Below are positions 19,640 through 30,607 of a stretch of 64,000 nt of DNA, in pieces. Origin of the DNA: Luteimonas cucumeris (GTDB taxonomy: Bacteria; Pseudomonadota; Gammaproteobacteria; Xanthomonadales; Xanthomonadaceae). The translations under genes were made by a program, and so were the position numbers. The notes beneath the pieces are model-generated. The model had not been told where the DNA came from and ran no database searches. It saw only the letters and a program-made list of their open reading frames with translations. Position 1 is the first letter of the stretch. The number at the start of each line of letters is the position of its first letter. Location: positions 124,001-188,000 of the forward strand of contig NZ_VLKN01000004.1 of NCBI RefSeq assembly GCF_007830035.1. The letters are read 5' to 3'.

Positions 19640-19938
19640 CCGCTGCCGCGCCCACGCTGGCGACCCTGCTGGCCGGGCTGGACGAGCTGCAGGCGACGTT
19701 GCAGTCCGCCGACCTGGCGCGCGCGGACAGGCTGGTGGTCGAACACGATCGCGGCATGCGTGATTTCCTGCAGGCCGCGGGCGCCGACGGCGCCGCACGC
19801 ACCGACCTGGAACGCCTGCAGCGGGCGCAGCAGATAGTGCTCGAGCAGATGTCGCGCCTGCGTGCGGACGCCGCGCGCGAGATGCGCGCCTTCGAGCAGG
19901 CCGAGCGCGCCGCACGCGCCTACCAGTCGATGACCTAG
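19636..19938 (+). CDS. Small helical FliT-like protein
   Basis: A 100-residue all-helical protein starting with GTG inside the fliS stop. Its position directly after fliS is that of FliT, the chaperone of FliD. Sequence identity to FliT is weak by eye. It is rich in Ala, Leu, Arg and Glu with heptad-like spacing (about residues 50-95: DLERLQRAQQIVLEQMSRL). The function is inferred from context. Confidence 0.6.
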   Translation: MTAAAPTLATLLAGLDELQATLQSADLARADRLVVEHDRGMRDFLQAAGADGAARTDLERLQRAQQIVLEQMSRLRADAAREMRAFEQAERAARAYQSMT

Positions 19939-19946
19939 GAAAAGAC

Positions 19947-20522
19947 ATGGGCCAGGCCACCGCCATCGCCGGACACGGCGCCGAGATCGAACTCTTCAGC
20001 GACACGCTGAGCTGCGATGTCGTCCTGCCCGCGCGCTTCGATCCGGGTCCGGCGATGGCTGCGCAACATGCCGCCGAATCGTTGCTGCATGGCCTGGCGA
20101 TCGCCGAGGACGTGCGCAGCGACGACAACGAGGAACGCGGCGAACTGCCGCAGTCGATGCAGCGGGTCGAGGCCAAGCTGGACCTCATCCTCGGCGTGCT
20201 CGGCAAGCTGACGCGCGCCCGCGCCGACGCGCTGCCGGTGCGCCACGCACGCTGGTCGCATCGCGGCCTGCGCCTGGACCTTCCCGCGACTTCCGGATTT
20301 TCAACCGGCGACAGCGGCGTGCTGCTGCTGCAACCGGCCGACTGGCTGAGCGACCATATCGAACTGCCGGCGCGCGTGCTGGCGGAAATGCCGGGACAGG
20401 ACGGCCACCACCATCTCTGGCTGCGGTTCGGCACGCTGCTGCCGGGCCTGCACGACGCGCTGGAACGCCACCTCTTCCGCCTGCACCGGCGCCAGATCGC
20501 CGAAGCGCGCCGGCTGCGCTGA
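19947..20522 (+). CDS. Atypical PilZ-like protein with heptad helix
   Basis: A 191-residue soluble protein. The N-terminal ~40 residues are beta-rich. A long helix (about residues 40-97) carries heptad-like spacing, and a beta region follows with WSHRGLRLDLPA at the place of the PilZ D/NxSxxG loop. The RxxxR motif needed for c-di-GMP binding is absent. This layout resembles the tetrameric, non-c-di-GMP-binding PilZ proteins described from Xanthomonas. It starts 8 nt after the FliT-like gene. Its role in motility is inferred from position. Confidence 0.65.
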   Translation: MGQATAIAGHGAEIELFSDTLSCDVVLPARFDPGPAMAAQHAAESLLHGLAIAEDVRSDDNEERGELPQSMQRVEAKLDLILGVLGKLTRARADALPVRHARWSHRGLRLDLPATSGFSTGDSGVLLLQPADWLSDHIELPARVLAEMPGQDGHHHLWLRFGTLLPGLHDALERHLFRLHRRQIAEARRLR

Positions 20523-20761
20523 GCCGCGTCGGCGCGAACGGGCCCGCAATCGGGCCGGCTTTCGTCAACCAGGCTCACATCTTCAATGAGATGCACGACA
20601 CGTTTCGCGCATGCCGCGCCGGCGCGAAACCGCGCTGCGGCGCGGGTGCCGTGCCCGGAACATGACGGCGCGCACGTCCGCATTGGACGAAAGACACATT
20701 GCGTGGACATCGTCGTCCATTATCTTGGTCGCACTTGGACGGAAAATCGGCTTGATGCCAC

Positions 20762-21394
20762 GTGCGCGTTCTGATCGTTGACGACCACACCCTGGTGCGG
20801 GCCGGCATTGCCCGCCTGCTGCAGGGTTCGCCGGACATGGACGTGGTGGCCGAGGCCAGCGATGCGCAGCAGGCCATCGACCTGGCGATCATCCACCGTC
20901 CCGACATCATCCTGCTCGACCTGTCGCTGCCCGGGCGCAGCGGGCTGGACGTGCTGCAGCCGCTGCAGGAAGCGGTGCCGCACGCCAGAATCGTGATCAT
21001 GTCGATGCACAGCGACCCGATCCAGGTGCGCAGCGCGCTGGATCGCGGCTGCGCCGGCTTCGTGGTCAAGGAAGCCGCGCCGCAGGAACTGGAACTGGCG
21101 ATCCGCGCCGCCGCCGCCGGACAGGTCTTCCTGAGTCCGCAGGTGTCCTCGAAGATGATCGCGCCGCTGCTGGCCAACGCACGACCGACCGGCATCGACG
21201 CCCTGTCGCCCCGCCAGCGCCAGATCCTGCGCAAGCTCGGGCGCGGCATGAGCAGCAAGGAAATCGCGGTGGAGCTGGACATCAGCGTCAAGACCGTCGA
21301 GACCCATCGCGCGCGGATGATGGAGTCGCTGGGCTGCCGCCGTTCCAACGAACTGCTGCTGCTGGCCGCGAAACTCGACAGCGTGCTCGGCTAG
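20762..21394 (+). CDS. NarL/LuxR-family response regulator
   Basis: A 210-residue two-domain regulator. The receiver has Asp7-Asp8, phospho-acceptor Asp53 (ILLDLSLPG) and Lys103. The C-terminal LuxR helix-turn-helix covers about residues 147-205 (LSPRQRQILRKLGRGMSSKEIAVELDISVKTVETHRARMM). It starts with GTG at 20762. There is no partner kinase beside it. The 239-nt gap upstream shows no promoter I can name. It sits where fleS/fleR genes lie in Pseudomonas, but is not of that type. Confidence 0.9.
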   Translation: MRVLIVDDHTLVRAGIARLLQGSPDMDVVAEASDAQQAIDLAIIHRPDIILLDLSLPGRSGLDVLQPLQEAVPHARIVIMSMHSDPIQVRSALDRGCAGFVVKEAAPQELELAIRAAAAGQVFLSPQVSSKMIAPLLANARPTGIDALSPRQRQILRKLGRGMSSKEIAVELDISVKTVETHRARMMESLGCRRSNELLLLAAKLDSVLG

Positions 21395-21453
21395 GCGACC
21401 GTACTCTGACGGATGTAGGGAGATTCCCGACGGTACGTAGGGACAACTCCTGC

Positions 21454-21482
21454 CGGGGACGGAATTCCCCCGATTTTTTTTC
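21454..21482 (+). terminator. Intrinsic terminator after the LuxR-type regulator
   Basis: CGGGG pairs with CCCCG across a short loop and is followed by a run of eight or more T. It separates the regulator from rpoN. Confidence 0.75.
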
Positions 21483-21553
21483 CGTCACCGCTGCGTCACA
21501 GTTTCCTCGCGATGCGAACTCCAGCCGGAGCGGCCATCGAAAGGGGAAATCCG

Positions 21554-22972
21554 ATGAAGATGGGAATCTCTGCCCAGCTTGGGCAGCAGCTGCATCTCAC
21601 GCCGCAACTGCTGCAGTCGATCCGACTGCTGCAGCTCAGCGGCCTGCAGCTGGAAATGGAAGTGCAGCGCGCGCTCGAACACAACCCGCTGCTGGAACTG
21701 GAAGAAGACGCTCCCTCGCCCGCCGATGGCGACGCCGTGCCCGCCGATGCCGAAGTGGCGGCGTTCGACGAACTGCCGGAATCCTCGATCTGGGATGTCG
21801 CCGGCACCAGCTGGAGCGATCGCGACGACGACCGCCTGCAGCAGCTGCAGGCCGGCGAATCGACCGACCTGCACGTGCGCGTGCTCGATCGCCTCGCCCT
21901 GGAACTGGATGCGCGACAGCTGCAGGTCGCCGCGTTCTGGCTCGATCACGTCGACGATGCCGGCTACCTGCAGCAGGATCCCGTATCGCTGGCGCTGATC
22001 GCCGCCGCGCAGTTCGATATCAGCATCGATACCGCCGAGTCCCTGCGCCAACGCCTGCTGCATGGTGATCCCGCCGGCCTGGCCGCGCGCGACCTGCGCG
22101 AGTGCCTGCAGGCGCAGCTGTCCGCGCTCGATGAGCCGGCACCAGGCCGCACGCTGGCGGCGCGGATACTCGACCACTGCATCGACCTGCTGGCCGCGCA
22201 CGACCTCGAAGCGATCGCGCAGCGAATGAAAGCAGACGCGACACAGGTACGGCAGGCGGTGCGACTGATCCTGTCGCTGCAACCGCGCCCGGGCGAAGCC
22301 GCCGAACCGGCCGAAGCCGTGCACGTGATTCCCGACGTCGTCGCCTGGCACGCCGACTGCGCCTGGCGGGTGGCGTTGAATCCGGCGACCACGCCGCGCC
22401 TGCGCGTGCCGGCCATGCATGAACGCGCACTGGAACAGGCTGCACAAGGCGATGGCGCCGGCAGCACCGGCGTGCAGAAGATGCGCGACCTGCTGCAGGA
22501 AGCGCGCTGGCTGACGCGCGGCCTGTCGATGCGCTACGACACGCTGCTGCGCACCACGCGCGCCATCGTCGAACGCCAGGCCGGTTATCTGGTCCACGGC
22601 GACGAGGCGATGGCGCCGCTGACACTGAAGGAAATCGCCGACGAGATCGGCATGCACGAATCCACCGTCTCGCGCATCACCACCGGCAAGTACCTGCAGA
22701 CGCCGCGCGGCACTTTCGAACTCAAGCATTTCTTCGCCGTTCGCCTGGAAGGCGCCAGCGTCTCCGGCCCGGCAGTGCGCGCGATGGTGCGACGCCTCAT
22801 CGAGGCCGAACCGGCCGGCAGGCCGCTCGCCGATGAGGCGATCGCCGGCCTGCTGGCGCGACAGGGCGTACACATCGCCCGCCGCACCGTGGCCAAGTAC
22901 CGCGAGCAGCTCGACATCGCCCCTGCGCGCGCGCGCAGGACCGTGCCACGCCCGCTGGCCAAGGCCGGATGA
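21554..22972 (+). CDS. rpoN: RNA polymerase sigma54 factor (flagellar-cluster copy)
   Basis: A 472-residue sigma54. The Gln/Leu-rich activator-binding region I (LGQQLHLTPQLLQSIRLLQLSG) is followed by an acidic region II, the core-binding region, the helix-turn-helix (TLKEIADEIGMHESTVSRITTGKY) and the RpoN box ARRTVAKYRE (about residues 442-451). The ATG at 21554 begins MKMGISAQ; the upstream frame is noncoding. Xanthomonads carry a second rpoN in the flagellar cluster, which this matches. Its stop overlaps the next gene by ATGA. It should act with FleQ on the -24/-12 sites in this window. Confidence 0.95.
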   Translation: MKMGISAQLGQQLHLTPQLLQSIRLLQLSGLQLEMEVQRALEHNPLLELEEDAPSPADGDAVPADAEVAAFDELPESSIWDVAGTSWSDRDDDRLQQLQAGESTDLHVRVLDRLALELDARQLQVAAFWLDHVDDAGYLQQDPVSLALIAAAQFDISIDTAESLRQRLLHGDPAGLAARDLRECLQAQLSALDEPAPGRTLAARILDHCIDLLAAHDLEAIAQRMKADATQVRQAVRLILSLQPRPGEAAEPAEAVHVIPDVVAWHADCAWRVALNPATTPRLRVPAMHERALEQAAQGDGAGSTGVQKMRDLLQEARWLTRGLSMRYDTLLRTTRAIVERQAGYLVHGDEAMAPLTLKEIADEIGMHESTVSRITTGKYLQTPRGTFELKHFFAVRLEGASVSGPAVRAMVRRLIEAEPAGRPLADEAIAGLLARQGVHIARRTVAKYREQLDIAPARARRTVPRPLAKAG

Positions 22973-23389
22973 GCGCGACTCCCATGACAGGCACCGCCAT
23001 GAACGACCTACCGATGAAACCGCTCACCGTACTGCTGGTCGACGACCACGAAGGCTTCATCAACGCGGCGATCCGCCACCTGCGCAAGCTGCAGTGGCTG
23101 GAAGTGGTCGGCCGCGCCGGCAACGGGCTGGAAGCGATCGAGCGTTCCGAAGCATTGCGCCCGGACGTGGTGCTGATGGACCTGGCGATGCCGGAAATGG
23201 GCGGCCTGCAGGCGACGCGCCTGATCAAGACCCAGGACGCGCCGCCGTACGTGGTGATCGCTAGCCACTTCGACGATGCCGAGCATCGCGAACACGCGCT
23301 GCGCGCCGGTGCCGACAACTTCGTCAGCAAGCTTTCCTACATCCAGGAAGTGCTGCCCATCCTCGAACAGCTCAGGGAGCAACGCGGCC

Positions 23390-23397
<8 letters not shown>
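22969..23397 (+). CDS. Single-domain response regulator between rpoN and fleQ
   Basis: A 142-residue receiver without an output domain (LLVDDHEGF, acceptor Asp in [13 protein letters not shown], Lys in FVSKLS). The start is uncertain. ATG at 22969 overlaps the rpoN stop, while ATGs at 22984, 22999 and 23014 are also in frame; the fold begins near the last. It overlaps fleQ by 8 nt. The tight rpoN-receiver-fleQ packing suggests that it affects sigma54/FleQ activity. That is inference. Confidence 0.85.
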
Positions 23398-24856
<1,459 letters not shown>

Positions 24857-24876
24857 CGGCGCGGCGGCGGCCGTTC

Positions 24877-24892
24877 CGGCATGCGTCTTGCA
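24877..24892 (+). promoter_or_regulatory. Sigma54-type -24/-12 site for fliE
   Basis: CGGCAT, 5-nt spacer, TTGCA, with correct 10-nt GG-GC distance, 45 nt before the fliE start. Confidence 0.75.
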
Positions 24893-24936
24893 CGTGATTC
24901 GGACGGAACCCCCGGAACCACGCCGAAACCGCCGCC

Positions 24937-25308
24937 ATGACTGATTCCGTTTCCTCGATCCTGTCGCAGATACGCGGCTACCAGAACCAGCTCGGCGCGC
25001 GCGCGCTGGACATCGCGCCGGGCCATGGCGCAATCAATCCCGGCGCGCTCGCTCCCACCGGCATCAACCCGGCACCAGCCAAGCCGGCCAGCTTCACCGA
25101 GACACTGCAAGGCGCACTGCAGGGCGTCAACGCCGCGCAGAAGGAATCCGGCGCATTGGCGACCGCGTTCGAACTCGGCGATCCGCGCGCGGACTTGGCG
25201 CGGGTGATGGTGGCCGCGCAGCAGTCGCAGGTTGCGTTCCGGGCCACGGTCGAGGTGCGCAACCGCCTGGTGCAGGCCTACCAGGACGTCATGAACATGC
25301 CGCTGTAG
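24937..25308 (+). CDS. fliE: FliE, MS ring-rod junction protein
   Basis: A 123-residue export-gate/rod adapter. The C-terminal two-thirds matches the family (SFTETLQGALQGVNAAQKESGALA, DLARVMVAAQQSQVAFRATVEVRNRLVQAYQDVMNMPL). The N-terminal extension (GHGAINPGALAPTGINPAPAKP) is low-complexity. It is followed by fliF after 81 nt. Confidence 0.94.
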   Translation: MTDSVSSILSQIRGYQNQLGARALDIAPGHGAINPGALAPTGINPAPAKPASFTETLQGALQGVNAAQKESGALATAFELGDPRADLARVMVAAQQSQVAFRATVEVRNRLVQAYQDVMNMPL

Positions 25309-25389
25309 GCACGCAGCGGAAAACACGACCTTGAAGCGCGGCGCGCATGAGCCCGCGCCAATACGCAGTCAGGCAGGAATCACCACCCC

Positions 25390-27078
25390 ATGGCCCTCGC
25401 TCTATCCAAGGATTCGCTGAAGGAATCGCTCAACGCCGAGAAGGCCGGCGCCGCGATCGCGCGCCTACAGGACACGCAGGTCGTGCGCCAGTTCGGCACC
25501 CTGCTGCTGATCGCCGGCGCCGTCGCGGTCGGACTGATGGTGTTCTTCTGGTCGCAGAAACCCGGTTACAGCCCGCTGTACACCGGCCTCGATGCCAAGG
25601 CCACCGCCGAGGCCACCGACATGCTGCGCGCCGCGCAGATCCCGTTCCAGCTGGACCAGGCCACCGGTGCGATCTCGGTGCCGGAAAAGAACCTGCACGA
25701 CGCGCGCCTGAAGCTGGCCAGTTCCGGCCTGGTCGAGAACGGACGCCTCGGTTTCGAATTGATGGAGCGCGATCCGGGCTTCGGCGTCAGCCAGTTCGTC
25801 GAGAACGCGCGCTACCAGCACGCGCTGGAAACCGAATTGGTACGCACCATCGCCACGCTGCGCCCGGTGCGCGATGCGCGCGTGCATCTCGCCATTCCCA
25901 AGCCCAGCGCCTTCACCCGCCAGCGCGAAGTGGCCAGCGCTTCGGTGGTGCTGGAACTGCGCTCCGGCGCGATGCTGGAACGCAACCAGGTCGACGCGAT
26001 CGTGCACCTGGTCGCGTCGAGCATTCCGGATCTCGCCCCCGAACGCGTCACCGTGGTCGACCAGAGCGGCCGCATGCTCACCATCAGCGATCCCAACAGC
26101 GATGCCGCGCTGAGCGCCGCGCAGTTCGAGCGCGTGCGCCGCCAGGAAACCTCGTTCAACCAGCGCATCCGCGAACTGCTCGAACCGATGACCGGCGCCG
26201 GTCGCGTCAACGCCGAAGTCGCCGTCGACATGGACTTCTCGGTCAGCGAGGAAGCGCGCGAGACCTTCACCCCCGACCCGGCGAAGCTGCGCAGCGAACA
26301 GGTCAGCCAGAACAGCATCAGCAAGCCCGGACCGGAAGGCGTCCCCGGCGCGGCCAGCAACACGCCACCCGGCCCCAATGCCGCGCCCGCGACCGCAGCC
26401 GCACCGGCTGCGCCGACCGAAACTTCCAGCAGCGCCACCCGCAATTTCGAACTCGACCGCACCCTGCAGCACACGCGGCAGCCGGCCGGACGGATCCGTC
26501 GCGTCACCGCCGCGGTGCTGGTCGACCACGTGCCGCGCGCCGGCGCCGACGGCAAGGTGCAGCTGCATCCGCTCGAAGCGGCCGAGCTGACCCGCATCGA
26601 AGCGCTGGTGAAGGAAGCGGTCGGCTTCGATGCCGAGCGCGGCGATTCGGTGTCGGTCATGAACGCACCATTCGTCAAGGACGGCGTCGGCGAAGTGCCG
26701 GAAGACGTACCGCTCTGGGAAAACCCGCTGCTGCAGAATCCGATCCTGCGCGACATCGCGCGCTATGGCCTCGGCGCCGTGGTGGTGCTGGCGCTGCTGT
26801 TCGGCGTACTGCGCCCGGCGCTGCGCCAGATCGCCAGTCCGCGCGCCGCGAAACGCCTGCCGGGCGCAACTGCGGAAGTGTCGGTGATCACCGACGACGA
26901 GGACGACGACGTGCTGGCGATGCTGCAGGAGGATCGCGTCGAAAAAACGCCGCCCGCGCCCATGGCGCTGGCCTCGGACGCCTACGAAGACCGCCTGCGC
27001 CAGGCGCGCGAGGCGGTGAAGGCCGATTCCAAGCAGGTCGCGCAGGTGGTCAAGGACTGGGTGGCGCACGATGAGTAA
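25390..27078 (+). CDS. fliF: FliF, flagellar MS-ring protein
   Basis: A 562-residue inner-membrane ring protein. Transmembrane helix 1 is at about residues 38-58. Ring-building motifs follow (PLYTGLDAKATAEATDML, RYQHALETELVRTI, RVHLAIPKPSAF). A Pro/Ala-rich periplasmic loop (about 310-350) and helix 2 near residue 460 come next, then the C-terminal FliG-binding tail (DRLRQAREAVKADSKQVAQVVKDWV). It overlaps fliG by 8 nt and heads fliFGHIJK. Confidence 0.96.
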   Translation: MALALSKDSLKESLNAEKAGAAIARLQDTQVVRQFGTLLLIAGAVAVGLMVFFWSQKPGYSPLYTGLDAKATAEATDMLRAAQIPFQLDQATGAISVPEKNLHDARLKLASSGLVENGRLGFELMERDPGFGVSQFVENARYQHALETELVRTIATLRPVRDARVHLAIPKPSAFTRQREVASASVVLELRSGAMLERNQVDAIVHLVASSIPDLAPERVTVVDQSGRMLTISDPNSDAALSAAQFERVRRQETSFNQRIRELLEPMTGAGRVNAEVAVDMDFSVSEEARETFTPDPAKLRSEQVSQNSISKPGPEGVPGAASNTPPGPNAAPATAAAPAAPTETSSSATRNFELDRTLQHTRQPAGRIRRVTAAVLVDHVPRAGADGKVQLHPLEAAELTRIEALVKEAVGFDAERGDSVSVMNAPFVKDGVGEVPEDVPLWENPLLQNPILRDIARYGLGAVVVLALLFGVLRPALRQIASPRAAKRLPGATAEVSVITDDEDDDVLAMLQEDRVEKTPPAPMALASDAYEDRLRQAREAVKADSKQVAQVVKDWVAHDE

Positions 27079-28075
27079 GGAACTGGCGTTGACCGGCGTG
27101 CAGCGCGCCGCGGTGCTGCTGCTATCGCTGGGCGAGGAGGACGCGGCGGAAGTGCTCAAGCACATGAACGCCAAGGAAGTGCAGAAGCTCGGCATCGCCA
27201 TGGCCACCATCACCGGCATCACCCGCGAACAGGTGTCGCAGGTGATGGATGTGTTCGCCGCCGCGCTGGGCAAGCAGACCTCGCTGGGCATGGGCGCCGA
27301 CGACTACGTGCGCAAGGTACTGGTGCAGGCACTGGGCGAGGACAAGGCCGGCAGCCTCATCGACCGCATCCTGCTGGGCCGCAACACCACCGGCCTGGAC
27401 ACGCTGAAGTGGATGGACCCGCGCGCCATCGCCGACCTGGTGCGCAACGAACATCCACAGATCATCGCGATCGTGCTGGCGCACCTGGACAGCGACCAGG
27501 CCGCGGAAACGCTGAAGATATTGCCCGAGCGCGCGCGTTCGGACGTGCTGCTGCGCATCGCCACGCTCGACGGCATCCCGCCGAACGCGCTCAACGAACT
27601 CAACGAGATCATGGAGCGCCAGTTCTCCGGAAACCAGAACCTGAAGTCGTCCAACATCGGCGGCGTCAAGGTCGCCGCCAACATCCTCAACTTCATGGAT
27701 TCCGGCCAGGACCAGGCGCTGCTGGGATCGATCTCGCAGGTCGATGCCGAGCTCGGCTCGCGCATCCAGGACCTGATGTTCGTGTTCGACAACCTGCTCG
27801 ATCTCGGCGATCGCGAGCTGCAGGCGCTGCTGCGCGAAGTGCCCAACGACCGCCTCGGCCTGGCGCTGCGCGGCGCCGATCCCAAGGTGCGCGAGAAGAT
27901 CACCCGCAACATGTCGCAGCGCGCGGCGCAGATCCTGCTGGAAGACATGGAGGCGCGCGGCCCGGTGCGCCTGTCGGACGTGGAAATGGCACAGAAGGAA
28001 ATCCTCGCCATCGTCCGCCGCCTCGCCGACGAAGGGGCGATCTCGCTCACCAGCAACAATGAGGAGCTGGTATGA
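27071..28075 (+). CDS. fliG: FliG, flagellar motor switch protein
   Basis: A 334-residue rotor protein that binds FliF, FliM and the stator. Visible are the N-terminal LTGVQRAAVLLLSLGEEDAAEVLKHM, the middle EHPQIIAIVLAHLDSDQAAETL motif, and the C-terminal torque helix with charged residues (DRELQALLREVPNDRLGLALRGADPKVREKI). The start ATG overlaps fliF; the stop overlaps fliH by ATGA. Confidence 0.97.
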   Translation: MSKELALTGVQRAAVLLLSLGEEDAAEVLKHMNAKEVQKLGIAMATITGITREQVSQVMDVFAAALGKQTSLGMGADDYVRKVLVQALGEDKAGSLIDRILLGRNTTGLDTLKWMDPRAIADLVRNEHPQIIAIVLAHLDSDQAAETLKILPERARSDVLLRIATLDGIPPNALNELNEIMERQFSGNQNLKSSNIGGVKVAANILNFMDSGQDQALLGSISQVDAELGSRIQDLMFVFDNLLDLGDRELQALLREVPNDRLGLALRGADPKVREKITRNMSQRAAQILLEDMEARGPVRLSDVEMAQKEILAIVRRLADEGAISLTSNNEELV

Positions 28076-28719
28076 GCATGGCCGCGTCGGGCAAGACGGC
28101 AAGCAGCGGCATGCACGGCGCGGTGCGCTGGCTGGCGCCCGCGTTGAATGCCATCGCCGAATCCGGTGCCGATGCCGAGGCGCCGGTGCTGCGGCCGCCG
28201 AGCGTGGAGGAAATCCAGGCGATCGAGGAAGCGGCCTACCGGGAAGGCCTGGAACGCGGTCGCAGCGAAGGCCATGCCGAAGGTTTCGCGCAGGGGCAGA
28301 CCGAGGTGCGACGCCTCGCCGCGCAGATCGAAGGCATCCTCGACAATTTCTCGCGACCGCTGGACCGGCTCGAAAGCGAAGTGATCGGCGCGCTGTCGGA
28401 ACTGGCGGTACGCATCGCCGGCAGCCTGGTCGGCCGCGCCTACCAGGCCGATCCGATGCTGCTGTCGGAGCTGACCAGCGAAGCGCTGGATGCGGTCGGT
28501 GGTGCCAGTCGCGACGTGGAGGTACGCATGCATCCGGATGACATCGCCGCGCTGACGCCGGTGCTGTCGCTGATGCCGGCCACGCGCCTGACCGGCGACA
28601 CCAGCCTCAGCCGCGGCGACCTGCGCGTGCATGCCGAAAGCGTGCGCATCGACGGCACGCTCGAGGCGCGCCTGCGCGGCGCGCTGGAAAAAGTGCTGCG
28701 CAAGGGCGCCGGCGCATGA
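28072..28719 (+). CDS. fliH: FliH, flagellar export ATPase regulator
   Basis: A 215-residue stator/inhibitor of FliI in the export apparatus. The glycine-repeat helix typical of FliH is present ([30 protein letters not shown], about 55-85). The C-terminal V-ATPase E-like region ends [15 protein letters not shown]. It overlaps both neighbours by ATGA. Confidence 0.93.
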   Translation: MSMAASGKTASSGMHGAVRWLAPALNAIAESGADAEAPVLRPPSVEEIQAIEEAAYREGLERGRSEGHAEGFAQGQTEVRRLAAQIEGILDNFSRPLDRLESEVIGALSELAVRIAGSLVGRAYQADPMLLSELTSEALDAVGGASRDVEVRMHPDDIAALTPVLSLMPATRLTGDTSLSRGDLRVHAESVRIDGTLEARLRGALEKVLRKGAGA

Positions 28720-30149
28720 GCGCGCAACCACTCGACTGGCTGCAGGCGCGCGACCTGCGCCTCGCCGCGCGGCTGTCGAACATCCATCCCGACCTCGGCG
28801 GACGCGGACTGATCCGCGAAGGCATCCTGCGCCGCGCCGTCGGCCTCACCCTGGAAGCGATCGGCTGCGAAGCGCCGCTGGGCGCGACCTGCAAGGTCGA
28901 GGTCGAGGACGGCGGCTGGGTCGATGCCGAAGTCGTCGGCTTCGCCGGCGAGCGCACCTATCTGATGCCCAGCGCCGAACTGCACGGCCTGCTGCCGAAT
29001 GCACGCGTGGTGCCGATGCGTGGCCGCGGTCGCGTCGAAGTCGGCGAAGGCCTGCTGGGGCGGGTGATCGACAGCGACGGCGTGCCGCTCGACGGCCGCG
29101 GCCCGATCCGCGCCGAAGCGACGGTCAGCATGTCCGGCGCCACCATCAACCCGCTGTCGCGCGAACCGATCACCCAGCCGCTGGATGTCGGCGTGCGCGC
29201 GATCAACGCGCTGCTGCCGATCGGCCGCGGCCAGCGCGTCGGCCTGTTCGCCGGTTCCGGCGTCGGCAAGTCGACGCTGCTGGGCATGATGACCCGCTAC
29301 ACCGCCGCCGACGTGATCGTGGTCGGGCTGATCGGCGAACGTGGCCGCGAAGTGCGCGATTTCGTCGAGAGCACGCTGGGCCCGGTCGGCCTGGCACGCG
29401 CGGTGGTCGTCGCCAGCCCGGCCGACCGGCCGCCGCTGGCGCGGCTGCAGGGTGCGTATCGCGCCACCGCCATCGCCGAATGGTTCCGCGACCAGGGTTT
29501 GAACGTATTGCTGCTGATGGATTCGCTGACCCGCTTCGCACAGGCGCAGCGCGAGATCGGCCTGTCGGTCGGCGAACCGCCGACCACGCGCGGCTATCCG
29601 CCGTCGGTGTTCGCGCGCCTGCCGGCGCTGGTCGAACGTGCCGGCAATGGCGCCAAGGGCCGCGGCTCGATCACCGCTTTCTACACCGTGCTCACCGAAG
29701 GCGATGATCCGCAGGACCCGATCGCCGACGCCGCGCGCGCGATCCTCGACGGCCACATCCTGCTGTCGCGTCGCGTCGCCGACAGCGGCCTGTATCCGGC
29801 TATCGATGTCGAATCCTCAGTCAGCCGCGTGGTCACCGAGATCGCCGACGAAACCTGGCGCGACCGCATCCGCAAGCTGAAGCGGTTGTTGTCGGCCTAC
29901 AACGGCAACCGCGACCTGATCGCGATCGGCGCCTATCAGCGAGGCAGCGATGCCAGCGTCGACGAGGCCCTGCAACGCTGGCCGGAAATCGTCGAATTCC
30001 TCGGCCAGGACGTGGCCCGCGCCGCTGACCTGCCGCACAGCCGCGAAGCGCTGGAGCGTCTGGTGGGCACGCCCGCCGCCGCGCGCGATGCACTCAACGA
30101 CAGTACTCTCGACCACATCCTGCAAGAACGCCAGGAGACGACGCCATGA
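28716..30149 (+). CDS. fliI: FliI, flagellar export ATPase
   Basis: A 477-residue F1-beta-like ATPase energising export. Walker A is GSGVGKST (180-187), Walker B is in [20 protein letters not shown], and the family block [18 protein letters not shown] follows. The C-terminal tail carries [16 protein letters not shown]. The start overlaps fliH and the stop overlaps fliJ. Confidence 0.97.
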   Translation: MSAQPLDWLQARDLRLAARLSNIHPDLGGRGLIREGILRRAVGLTLEAIGCEAPLGATCKVEVEDGGWVDAEVVGFAGERTYLMPSAELHGLLPNARVVPMRGRGRVEVGEGLLGRVIDSDGVPLDGRGPIRAEATVSMSGATINPLSREPITQPLDVGVRAINALLPIGRGQRVGLFAGSGVGKSTLLGMMTRYTAADVIVVGLIGERGREVRDFVESTLGPVGLARAVVVASPADRPPLARLQGAYRATAIAEWFRDQGLNVLLLMDSLTRFAQAQREIGLSVGEPPTTRGYPPSVFARLPALVERAGNGAKGRGSITAFYTVLTEGDDPQDPIADAARAILDGHILLSRRVADSGLYPAIDVESSVSRVVTEIADETWRDRIRKLKRLLSAYNGNRDLIAIGAYQRGSDASVDEALQRWPEIVEFLGQDVARAADLPHSREALERLVGTPAAARDALNDSTLDHILQERQETTP

Positions 30150-30607
30150 TGCAATCCCGCCGGATCGACCCGCTGCTGCGCCGCGCGCAGGACCACGAGG
30201 ACGCCGTCGCGCGCGACCTGGCCGAACGCCAGCGCACGCTGTCGATGCACGAATCGCGGCTGGAGGAGTTGCGCGGCTATGCCGAGGAATACGCCAACAG
30301 CCAACTGGCCGCGACCAGTCCGGCGCAGCTCGCCAATCGCCGCGCATTCCTCGATCGCATCGACAGCGCGTTGCAGCAGCAGGCGCGCACCGTCGACCAT
30401 AGCCGCGCCAGCGTCGACGTCGAGCGTACGCGGCTGCTGCTGGCCGGCCGCGACAAACAGGTGCTGGAACAGCTCGCCGCCAGCTATCGCGCGCAGGAAC
30501 ACCAGGTGGTCGAACGCCGCAACCAGCGCGAGATGGACGACCTCGGTGCGCGCCGCGTGCGCCTGGCCGCAGCCGCCGCGGCGCAGGAAACCGAGGAAGC
30601 GCAATGA
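30146..30607 (+). CDS. fliJ: FliJ, flagellar export chaperone-escort protein
   Basis: A 153-residue two-helix coiled coil that fits into the FliI ring. It is rich in Arg, Glu, Gln and Ala with heptads throughout ([51 protein letters not shown]). Identity rests on the coiled-coil pattern plus position between fliI and fliK. Confidence 0.88.
   Translation: MMQSRRIDPLLRRAQDHEDAVARDLAERQRTLSMHESRLEELRGYAEEYANSQLAATSPAQLANRRAFLDRIDSALQQQARTVDHSRASVDVERTRLLLAGRDKQVLEQLAASYRAQEHQVVERRNQREMDDLGARRVRLAAAAAAQETEEAQ

Noticed and set aside
20523-20761. Promoter or small RNA upstream of the LuxR-type regulator
   Set aside because: No sigma28, sigma54 or convincing sigma70 boxes and no terminator-like hairpin could be identified by eye.
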